In this document: positions 32,874 to 39,898 of the stretch, one piece after another
How positions within the stretch are numbered: position 1 is the stretch's first letter
Layout of the letters: the number at the start of each line of letters is the position of its first letter
Assembly: GCF_016405905.1 (NCBI RefSeq)
Contig: NZ_JAEFCB010000034.1
Span: 1-50,075, forward strand
Length of the DNA: 50,075 nucleotides
DNA from: Variovorax sp. IB41
Lineage (GTDB): Bacteria > Pseudomonadota > Gammaproteobacteria > Burkholderiales > Burkholderiaceae_C
Direction: 5' to 3'
Translations under genes and position numbers: made by a program
The notes under the pieces: model-generated
Told to the model about the DNA's origin: nothing
The model's input: only the letters and a program-made list of their open reading frames with translations
Database searches by the model: none

Positions 32874-34150
32874 GCGAGCGCTCCCGCCGCTTGCATCAGA
32901 TAAGGACGCGGATCGGCGATGCGGCCTTCCAGCGCGGAGGCCGCCACCACCGCCGCATTGCAGATGTAGATCTCCGAATCCACGCTGCCCATGCGCCCCG
33001 GCGTGTTCAGCGTGCCGGTGGACACGGCGCGCTGGCCGTCGGTCATGGTGGCGATGCGGCCGAAGCAATAGTCGCAGCTGGGCGAGCTGATGAAGGCGCC
33101 CGCCTCGACCAGCACCTCGATCAGCCCTTCGCGCGCGGCAGCGGCCATGATGGCCTTGGACGTCGGCACGACATGCAGCTGGAAGCCCGGCTGGATGTGG
33201 CGCCCGCGCAGCACCTCGGCCGCGATGCGCAGGTCCTCGAGCCGGCCGCTGGCGCACGAGCCGAGGTAGCCGGTGTGCACTTCGACGCCGGTGAAATCCT
33301 TCAGGTCCCGCGTGTTCGCGGGGCTGGGCGGAATCACGACGATCGGCTCCAGCGCCGAGACGTCGATCGTCACCACCTGGTCGTAGTGCGCATCGGCATC
33401 GGGGTACACCGGGTCCAGCGCGATCTTCGAGCGCCCCTGCACATAGGCCAGCGTCTTCGCATCGGGCGCGATGAGCATGGTGGTCGCGCCGAGGAACATG
33501 GCTTGGCCGCAGATGGTCTGGCGCCCTTCGATGCTCATCGCGTCGATCACCGGTCCGCACAGCTCCACCACCTTGAAGCGGCAGGAGGCCGGGCCCATCA
33601 CGCGGACCATGTGGTGAAAGACGTCGCGCGCCATCACGCCAGGCTGGAGCGCGCCTGTCAGTTCGACCTTCACGGTCGGCGGCACGGTCATGGTGAGCGT
33701 CTCTGTCACGAAAGATTCGAGCACGCCTTTTCGCGCGCCGAAGGCGAAGGTGCCGAAGGCGCCCAGCTGGCTCACATGGCCGTCGAAGTGAACGGCGAAG
33801 GCGCCCGGCGTGGCATAGCCCAGCTCGGCCGCCACCTGGTGGCCGATGCCCTCGCGTTCGTGCACCGGCACGCCCTGTTCCTTGCCCCAGGCGCGGGTGA
33901 TCTTGTGCAGCTCCTCTTCCTTGGGCGCGGTGGCCGGGACCATGTGGTCGATGAACAGCACGAAGCGCTCGGGGCTGGACACCTTCTCGATCCCGAAGTC
34001 CTCGCGCGTCTCCTTGAAGAACACGTCGGTGTAGCCGGGAAAGTCGTATGCGATCACGAAGTCCGGCCGCGCCGTGATCTCCTCGCCGGGCACCACGCCC
34101 GGCCGGCCGGCGGCACGGGCGAGGATCTTCTCTGTCATCGTCTGGGGCAT
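32870..34150 (-). CDS. Aconitase/isopropylmalate dehydratase-family large subunit
   Basis: This 426-residue protein has a complete set of [4Fe-4S] cluster cysteines, Cys299, Cys359 and Cys362, with the exact 60- and 3-residue spacing of LeuC. The G-S-C-T-N-S-R motif of LeuC is changed to G-S-C-A-S-G-R, and D-H-N-V-P is D-H-M-V-P, so the pocket differs. It should hydrate or dehydrate a dicarboxylic or tricarboxylic acid together with the small subunit. It is the first gene of a four-gene operon and is divergent from an IclR regulator. The start is the ATG of M-P-Q-T; a second ATG four codons on is possible. Confidence 0.85.
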   Translation of the reverse strand: MPQTMTEKILARAAGRPGVVPGEEITARPDFVIAYDFPGYTDVFFKETREDFGIEKVSSPERFVLFIDHMVPATAPKEEELHKITRAWGKEQGVPVHEREGIGHQVAAELGYATPGAFAVHFDGHVSQLGAFGTFAFGARKGVLESFVTETLTMTVPPTVKVELTGALQPGVMARDVFHHMVRVMGPASCRFKVVELCGPVIDAMSIEGRQTICGQAMFLGATTMLIAPDAKTLAYVQGRSKIALDPVYPDADAHYDQVVTIDVSALEPIVVIPPSPANTRDLKDFTGVEVHTGYLGSCASGRLEDLRIAAEVLRGRHIQPGFQLHVVPTSKAIMAAAAREGLIEVLVEAGAFISSPSCDYCFGRIATMTDGQRAVSTGTLNTPGRMGSVDSEIYICNAAVVAASALEGRIADPRPYLMQAAGALA

Positions 34151-34213
34151 CTTCTTCACTTCCACGATATGGGAGTTCGGTGGGTTCGAGATACCTATTA
34201 CATTCGAGCGACT

Positions 34214-34240
34214 TTCCCCGCTCTTGGGGAACAACCCCAA
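34214..34240. promoter_or_regulatory. Overlapping inverted repeats before the IclR gene
   Basis: TTCCCC-gctctt-GGGGAA and TTGGGG-aacaa-CCCCAA share the same central GGGG block, so only one can pair at a time as RNA. They lie 13 bases before the likely GTG start of the IclR gene, in the divergent promoter region. They may be an IclR operator or a leader switch. Confidence 0.5.
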
Positions 34241-34253
34241 TTACTGCCGCATT

Positions 34254-35108
34254 GTGGAAACTAAACGCCGAGCCACCCCTGGGAAGAACGCCGCGCCTCA
34301 GCCCCTGCCCGCCAGCGGCGCGCGCTCGGGCACGCAGAGCATCGAGCGCGTGGTGGGCATGCTGCGCGTGGTGGCTTCGCGCGGCCGGCGCGGCATGCGC
34401 ATTGCCGATGTCGTGAGCCTGAGCGGCCTGCCCATGTCCACGTGCTTTCGCATGCTGCAGCGGCTGGAAGTGGAAGGGCTCCTGGTGCGTGACCTGCTCA
34501 CCCGCAAGTACCACTTGGGGCCGCTCTTGTACGAGCTGGGCATGCTGGCCCAGCCGCACTACCAGCTGAGCGAGCTGTGCGACGAGGCGCTGCGCGTCAT
34601 CGCCGAGCAGACGCACGACACGGTCTACCTGAGCGAGCGGCGTGGCCCCGAATCCATCTGCACCAGCCGCGCGCTGGGCGCCTACCCGATCAAGGCGCTG
34701 ACGCTGGATGTGGGCATTCGCCGGCCCATGGGCGTGGGCGCCGGCGGCCTCGCGATCCTGAGCGCGCTGCCCGAGGCCGAAGCGGAGTTGATCGTCGCGG
34801 CCAACGAGGCGCGCTATGCCAAGTTCGGTGCGTTCGAGCCGGGCTTCCTGCGCGAGGCCATCGCGCAGACGCGTGCGCAGGGCTATTCATTTCTGGACAG
34901 CGCGGCCACGCCCGGCGCGGCGGCCATCGGCGTGGCCTTTCCGCCCGACAACCCGATCGCAGCGGTGAGCGTGGCGGCCATTTCCAGCCGCATGGGGCCG
35001 GCGCGGCGCGCGGAGGTGGCCAAGATCATTCACCAGCAGGTGCGTGCGATCTGCGTGCTGCTCGAAGCCAAGTCGGCGGCGCCGTCGTCGGGCCGCGATG
35101 GCGATTGA
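34254..35108 (+). CDS. IclR-family transcriptional regulator
   Basis: This 284-residue regulator has a winged helix-turn-helix with T-Q-S-I-E-R-V-V-G-M-L and the recognition part M-R-I-A-D-V-V-S-L-S-G-L-P-M-S-T. The larger IclR effector-binding domain follows. It is divergent from the aconitase-like/lyase operon and probably senses its substrate. Open frame extends upstream through the divergent promoter, so I take the GTG at V-E-T-K-R-R as start; no strong ribosome-binding site is seen and other starts remain possible. Confidence 0.85.
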   Translation: METKRRATPGKNAAPQPLPASGARSGTQSIERVVGMLRVVASRGRRGMRIADVVSLSGLPMSTCFRMLQRLEVEGLLVRDLLTRKYHLGPLLYELGMLAQPHYQLSELCDEALRVIAEQTHDTVYLSERRGPESICTSRALGAYPIKALTLDVGIRRPMGVGAGGLAILSALPEAEAELIVAANEARYAKFGAFEPGFLREAIAQTRAQGYSFLDSAATPGAAAIGVAFPPDNPIAAVSVAAISSRMGPARRAEVAKIIHQQVRAICVLLEAKSAAPSSGRDGD

Positions 35109-35129
35109 CCCGCCGGCCTGCGCGGGCCG

Positions 35130-36350
35130 CTAGGACGTCCAGCCGCGCATGCGGCGGTACAGCGTGCCGCGCGACACATTGAGTTGGCGCGCGGCCTGCG
35201 ACACGTTGCCGCCGTGCGCGGCCAGCGTTTCCTCGATCAGCTTGCGGCTGTGTTCCTGCAGTGTCTCGGCGTGCGGCCCATCGGTGGCCGCCTCGAGCGC
35301 TGGCGCAGTCGCTGCATCCACCGAATGCGCGACGGGCGTTGACGCCTGCACGCTGGACATCGCCACCGCATGCTGGAAGTCCACCCCGTCCGCGCGCTTC
35401 AGATGCGCCTGCACCCATACGCCCAGGCCGCTCGCGAGCCGCAACGGCTGCGCGGATTCGCGGCGCCCCAGCCGCAGCAAACTCGCAAGGTCGTGCCCCA
35501 GCAGGCATTCGACATCGCGCTCGTCCGCCGCCTCGGGCAAGCGCCCGAGCAATCGCGCGCCCGCGTTGTTGAGCCAGGCGATCGTGCCGTCCGGCGCGAT
35601 GCCCGCGAGCGCCTCGAGCGGCGTGCCCAGCAGCTTGGGGCTCGCCTGGAAACGCAGGATGAGGTGGTCGCGCGACTGCGCCTGCAGCAAGCGGTTCTCG
35701 ATCGTGGTCGCATACAGCGCCACCATCGACGCCGCATCGAAGCCGAAGCGCCGTGCCTCGATCGTGAGGTCGAGCACGCCGGCCAATCGCCCCGTCACGT
35801 CGCGGATCGGCGCGGCCGCGCACTGCATCTCGCGCAGCACGTCGAAGTAGTGCTCCGCGCCATCCACGGTGCAGGCCTGCCCGGTGCTCGCGACGATGCC
35901 GGGCGCGGTCGTGCCCACGATGCGCTCGGAGATGTTCACGCCCACGCGTGCGGTCTTGCGCAGCACCGGCTGGTGCCCGGCGCACGGCTGCTGCGTGACG
36001 TGCACCACCACGCCTTCGCGGTCGGTGAGGATCACGCGGCAGTCGGTGCCCGCGAGCGCGTGCTCCATCTGCCCGAGCTCCTGCCGCGCGACGTCGAGCA
36101 GTTCGCGGTTGCGCGCGAGCGTGGCGTGCAGGCGGCTGGGCGTGACGGCATCGAAGGGCACGATGCGCTGGCGGTCGGCATGGGTGCGGGTGCAGCGCAT
36201 CCACGACTGCAGCACCGCTTCGCCGATGAGGCCCGAGGGCCGCACGCCTTCCTCGAAGAACTGCTGCCGCGCGAGCGCCACGCGCTGCGCGGGCGTGCTG
36301 GCGAAGAGCTGGCGCGGCGCATCCGCCGTGCCGAACGTCTCGATGGTCAT
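35130..36350 (-). CDS. AcoR-like regulator with GAF and Fis-type HTH but no AAA+ domain
   Basis: This 406-residue protein has the N-terminal part of AcoR-type regulators (Q-Q-F-F-E-E-G-V-R-P and S-W-M-R-C), then a GAF sensor with T-A-R-V-G-V-N-I-S-E-R near residue 130. A PAS-like part (G-T-I-A-W-L-N-N-A-G) and a C-terminal Fis-type helix-turn-helix (G-G-N-V-S-Q-A-A-R-Q-L-N-V-S-R-G-T-L-Y-R) follow. The sigma-54 AAA+ domain is absent: there are no Walker or G-A-F-T-G-A motifs. It cannot therefore open sigma-54 promoters alone. It is divergent from the quinohaemoprotein alcohol dehydrogenase gene. The start is the ATG giving MTIETFG. Confidence 0.85.
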   Translation of the reverse strand: MTIETFGTADAPRQLFASTPAQRVALARQQFFEEGVRPSGLIGEAVLQSWMRCTRTHADRQRIVPFDAVTPSRLHATLARNRELLDVARQELGQMEHALAGTDCRVILTDREGVVVHVTQQPCAGHQPVLRKTARVGVNISERIVGTTAPGIVASTGQACTVDGAEHYFDVLREMQCAAAPIRDVTGRLAGVLDLTIEARRFGFDAASMVALYATTIENRLLQAQSRDHLILRFQASPKLLGTPLEALAGIAPDGTIAWLNNAGARLLGRLPEAADERDVECLLGHDLASLLRLGRRESAQPLRLASGLGVWVQAHLKRADGVDFQHAVAMSSVQASTPVAHSVDAATAPALEAATDGPHAETLQEHSRKLIEETLAAHGGNVSQAARQLNVSRGTLYRRMRGWTS

Positions 36351-36391
36351 GGTGTTCGATGCCTCCCTGGAACCGGGAACCCCGCCCAATG

Positions 36392-36408
36392 TGTTCCGCA
36401 ATGGAACA
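36392..36408. promoter_or_regulatory. Candidate regulator site upstream of the alcohol dehydrogenase gene
   Basis: A perfect inverted repeat TGTTCC-gcaat-GGAACA (form TGT-N11-ACA) lies in the 133-base divergent gap. This symmetry is usual for sites bound by Fis-type helix-turn-helix regulators such as the one encoded next to it. Confidence 0.6.
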
Positions 36409-36483
36409 AGGCTCGATTGGGGAAATCCCGAAGGTGAACGACGGCGTTGCGCGAACGATCCTTGCGGCACAAGGAGACCCACG

Positions 36484-38604
36484 ATGAAAAAAACCACCAC
36501 CGGGCTGCGCCTGCTGGCCGGCGCATTGCTGTGCCTGGGCGCGTCGATGGCCACGGCCCAGACCCAAACCCGGAGTCCGCAGGACCGCGCTGCTGCCGCT
36601 GCGAAGAAAGTCGACGGCAATTTCATCCGCGCCAACGCGGCGCAGAAAACCCCCGACTGGCCCAGCGTGGGCCTGGATTACGCTGAGTCGCGCTTCAGCA
36701 AGCTCGACCAGGTGAACGCGGGCAACGTGAAAGAGCTCGGGCTGGTCTGGTCGTACAACCTCGAATCGACGCGCGGCGTGGAATCCACGCCGCTGGTGGT
36801 GGACGGCATCATGTACGTCACCGCTTCATGGAGCGTGGTGCATGCCGTGGACACCCGCACGGGGCAGAAACTCTGGACCTTCGATCCGCAGGTCGATAAG
36901 TCCAAAGGCTTCAGGGGCTGCTGCGACGTGGTGAACCGCGGCGTGGCGATCCACGAAGGCAAGGTCTACGTGGCGGCCTACGACGGCCGGCTCATCGCGC
37001 TCGATGCGGCCACGGGCCAGAAGGTGTGGGAGAAGAACACCATCAAAGGGCAGAAGGGCAGCTACACCATCACCGGCGCGCCGCGCGTCTTCAAGGGCAA
37101 GGTCATCATCGGCAACGGCGGCGCCGAGTACGGCGTGCGCGGCTACGTCACCGCCTACGACGCGAAGACCGGCGACCAGAAATGGCGCTGGTTCGTGGTG
37201 CCCGGCGATCCGGCCAAGCCCTTCGAGGACGAATCGATGGCGCGCGCCGCCAGGACCTGGGACCCGAGCGGCAAATACTGGGAGGCTGGCGGCGGCGGCA
37301 CCGCGTGGGACAGCTTCGCCTTCGACCCCGAGCTCAACCTGATGTACGTGGGCACCGGCAACGGCTCGCCCTGGGCGCACAAGGCGCGCAGCCCCAAGGG
37401 CGGCGACAACCTGTACCTGGGCTCGGTGGTCGCGCTCGACCCGGACACCGGAAAGTACGTGTGGCACTACCAGGAGACGCCCGGCGACAACTGGGACTAC
37501 ACCTCCACGCAGTCGATGATCCTGGCCAACGTCAAGGTCGGCGGCAAGGCGCGCAAGGTGCTGCTGCACGCGCCCAAGAACGGCTTCTTCTTCGTCATCG
37601 ACCGCACCAACGGCAAGTTCATCTCGGCGAAAAATTTCGTCGACGTGAACTGGGCCACCGGCTACGACAAGAACGGCCGCCCCATCGAGATCGCCGCCGC
37701 GCGGCAGAACGAGAAGCCCGGCGACAGCGTGCCCGGACCGTTCGGCGCGCACAACTGGCACCCGATGTCGTTCAACCCGCAGACGGGCCTGGCCTACCTG
37801 CCCGCGCAGCACGTGCCGCTGAACCTCATGGACGACAAGGACTGGAAGTTCGACCAGAACGCACCGGGCCGCCCGCACGCGGCGCTCGGCTGGAACACCG
37901 GCAAGTTCGCCAACGTGGAGCCGCCCACGAGCAAGCCGTTCGGCCGCCTCGTCGCGTGGGACCCGGTGACGCAGAAGGAGGCCTGGGGCGTGGACTACGC
38001 CTCGCCCTGGAACGGCGGCACCCTCACCACCGCGGGCAACCTCGTGTTCCAGGGTACGGCCGACGGGCGGCTCCTGGCCTACAACGCGAAGACCGGCGAG
38101 AAGCTCTGGGAAACGCCCACCGGCACCGGCGTGGTCGCGGCGCCCTCGACGTACATGGTCGATGGCAAGCAGTACGTGTCGGTGGCCGTGGGCTGGGGCG
38201 GCGTGTACGGCCTCGCGCAGCGCGCCACCGAGAAGCAGGGGCCGGGCACGGTCTACACCTTCGCGGTCGGCGGCACCGCGAAGATGCCGGACTTCGTGCA
38301 GTACCGCATGAGCAAGCTGGTGCAGGGCGTGAAGTACGACCCCGCCAAGGTGCAGGCCGGCACGATGCTCTACGTGAGCAACTGCGTCTTCTGCCACGGC
38401 GTGCCGGGCGTGGACCGCGGCGGCAACATTCCCAACCTGGGCTACATGGACGCGTCCTACATCGAGAACCTGGACAAGTTCATCCTCAAGGGCCCGGCCA
38501 TGGCGCGCGGCATGCCCGACTTCACGGGCAAGCTCTCGGGCGAGGACATCGAGAGCATCAAGGCGTTCATCCAGGGGACGGCGGACGCGGTCCGGCCGAA
38601 GTAA
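36484..38604 (+). CDS. Quinohaemoprotein alcohol dehydrogenase (PQQ and haem c)
   Basis: This 706-residue secreted enzyme has a signal peptide of about 26 residues and an eight-bladed PQQ propeller. A vicinal disulfide lies at Cys146-Cys147 and the likely catalytic base is Asp338 in G-D-N-W-D-Y-T. The C-terminal cytochrome c domain has C-V-F-C-H (634-638) and Met677 as probable second haem ligand. Two residues after Asp338 is Thr, not Asp, so it is the calcium rather than the lanthanide type. It oxidises primary alcohols in the periplasm. An AcoR-like regulator is divergent. Confidence 0.92.
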   Translation: MKKTTTGLRLLAGALLCLGASMATAQTQTRSPQDRAAAAAKKVDGNFIRANAAQKTPDWPSVGLDYAESRFSKLDQVNAGNVKELGLVWSYNLESTRGVESTPLVVDGIMYVTASWSVVHAVDTRTGQKLWTFDPQVDKSKGFRGCCDVVNRGVAIHEGKVYVAAYDGRLIALDAATGQKVWEKNTIKGQKGSYTITGAPRVFKGKVIIGNGGAEYGVRGYVTAYDAKTGDQKWRWFVVPGDPAKPFEDESMARAARTWDPSGKYWEAGGGGTAWDSFAFDPELNLMYVGTGNGSPWAHKARSPKGGDNLYLGSVVALDPDTGKYVWHYQETPGDNWDYTSTQSMILANVKVGGKARKVLLHAPKNGFFFVIDRTNGKFISAKNFVDVNWATGYDKNGRPIEIAAARQNEKPGDSVPGPFGAHNWHPMSFNPQTGLAYLPAQHVPLNLMDDKDWKFDQNAPGRPHAALGWNTGKFANVEPPTSKPFGRLVAWDPVTQKEAWGVDYASPWNGGTLTTAGNLVFQGTADGRLLAYNAKTGEKLWETPTGTGVVAAPSTYMVDGKQYVSVAVGWGGVYGLAQRATEKQGPGTVYTFAVGGTAKMPDFVQYRMSKLVQGVKYDPAKVQAGTMLYVSNCVFCHGVPGVDRGGNIPNLGYMDASYIENLDKFILKGPAMARGMPDFTGKLSGEDIESIKAFIQGTADAVRPK

Positions 38605-38652
38605 GGCGCACTGTATGCAGCTGGTGTGATCCAGTTGCGGGACACCGCAGAA

Positions 38653-38706
38653 CCGGCTTCGCCGGGCTGCAGGTGTCGCCCCCGGTAGGGGGTGGAGAAG
38701 CGACAC
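38653..38706. repeat. Intergenic GC-rich palindromic repeat
   Basis: CCGGC-ttc-GCCGG is followed by GTGTCGC...GCGACAC, which encloses CCCCC-ggta-GGGGG. I remember similar elements between genes in Comamonadaceae. It lies between the alcohol dehydrogenase and LuxR genes, which converge, and could act as a transcription barrier although no T run is present. Confidence 0.6.
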
Positions 38707-38733
38707 GAAGTGCGCGGAGCCTGGGGGCGAGCC

Positions 38734-39711
38734 TCAGCCCGCGAGCCGCAGCTCGTGGATCAGCCCCGCCACGTTGCTCACCTGCAGCTTGTCGTAGATC
38801 GACTGGATGTGGTTGCGCACCGTGGCCGGCGAGCGGCTCAGGATGGCGGCGATGTCCTTGTGCGTGTCGCCGCGCGCCAGCAGCTCGGCGATGGTGTGCT
38901 CGCGCGGCGTGAGGCTGTCGGCGCGGCAGCGCATGCGGCTCTTGAGGAACAGCAGGCGCTGCTCCACGCGGTGCGTGACCACGATCGCCTGCCCGCTGTA
39001 GCGCGCGTGACCGTGCAGGAAGTGCTTGAGCAGCACGTCGGGCAGCGTGCGGCCGTGCCATGACGGCCACTCGGTCTTGAGCGTCGTCTCGAAGAAATTG
39101 TCGGCGTGATAGAGCACGCCGCGCAGGTCGCCGATGGCCGAGCCGCTGGGCGCCTGGCCGCCGGCCTCCAGCCTGTCGAGGTGCACGATGCGGTTGAGCG
39201 CCAGCGCCTGCATCAGGTGCGGCGAGAGGCTCGCCAGCAGGTTCACTTCCTCGGGCTTGCAGTGCGCGTCGGGGTCGGCGCGGAACAGCGAGAACCAGTG
39301 CATGAAGTTGGACCGCGGGTCGCTGTCCATCGTGATGAAGATGTTGTTCTGGTCGTAGCGCTGCACGTAGTCCAGGAAGGGCGCGTACTCGGGGCCGCTC
39401 CACCAGCTCTTCGAATGAAAGCCCTGCGTGCCGTGCCCCTTGCCGAAGAAGCTCGCAGCCGCGGAATCGAGGTGCTTGAAGTTGTCGTACTCCATCATCA
39501 TCTCGGGCGTCTTGCGGTGCAGGTGCAGCGTGTGCACGTCGATGCCCTCGGCGGCGGTGGTGGCCGTGCCCCACATCGACGCGTCGAAGGGCAGCACCGG
39601 CTTGACCAGTTCGAGCGCGGCGTCCTGGAAAGCGTCGATCGGCAACTCGTGCGAGAGCCGGTACAGCTGCAGCAGCAGCATGCTGAAGTCGTGCAGTTCC
39701 GGACGGTGCAT
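38734..39711 (-). CDS. LuxR-family transcriptional regulator
   Basis: This 325-residue protein has a C-terminal LuxR helix-turn-helix with L-T-P-R-E-H-T-I-A-E-L-L-A-R-G and S-P-A-T-V-R-N-H-I-Q-S-I-Y-D-K-L. The N-terminal two thirds carry no receiver or clear autoinducer domain that I can name. The start is the ATG of M-H-R-P-E-L-H-D-F; longer frames contain a low-complexity proline run that is the antisense of the next gene. It is divergent from a large lipoprotein gene, which is a plausible target. Confidence 0.88.
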   Translation of the reverse strand: MHRPELHDFSMLLLQLYRLSHELPIDAFQDAALELVKPVLPFDASMWGTATTAAEGIDVHTLHLHRKTPEMMMEYDNFKHLDSAAASFFGKGHGTQGFHSKSWWSGPEYAPFLDYVQRYDQNNIFITMDSDPRSNFMHWFSLFRADPDAHCKPEEVNLLASLSPHLMQALALNRIVHLDRLEAGGQAPSGSAIGDLRGVLYHADNFFETTLKTEWPSWHGRTLPDVLLKHFLHGHARYSGQAIVVTHRVEQRLLFLKSRMRCRADSLTPREHTIAELLARGDTHKDIAAILSRSPATVRNHIQSIYDKLQVSNVAGLIHELRLAG

Positions 39712-39821
39712 GGGCCGAGTTTTCCCGCAGCGGTGGGGTACCGCATCCCATGTTCCGGTGATTCGTTTGCGGCCCGCGCAAAGGCCCTTGTGTTTCAAGA
39801 ATGGTGCATTTGCATCATTTT

Positions 39822-39892
39822 TTCTTCGAAAAGTGAAAGCTATTGTTTGCGGAACCCCGGGAGGTCCGGAGTTTTCAACTTTTTCGAAGAGC
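39822..39892. promoter_or_regulatory. Inverted repeat in the LuxR-lipoprotein gap
   Basis: CTTCGAAAAGT-GAAA near the left end and TTTC-AACTTTTTCGAAG near the right end form an imperfect inverted repeat. It lies just before the lipoprotein start, in an AT-rich stretch that probably holds the promoters of both genes. Confidence 0.45.
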
Positions 39893-39898
39893 CCACAA

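Noticed and set aside
36411..36483. Possible sigma-54 promoter before the alcohol dehydrogenase gene
   Set aside because: GG and GC pairs are present, but none with the needed 10-base spacing, and the neighbouring regulator lacks the AAA+ domain.
39428..39898. An upstream extension of the lipoprotein frame
   Set aside because: It runs antisense through the LuxR gene, and the ATG that gives a proper lipoprotein signal peptide is a better start.
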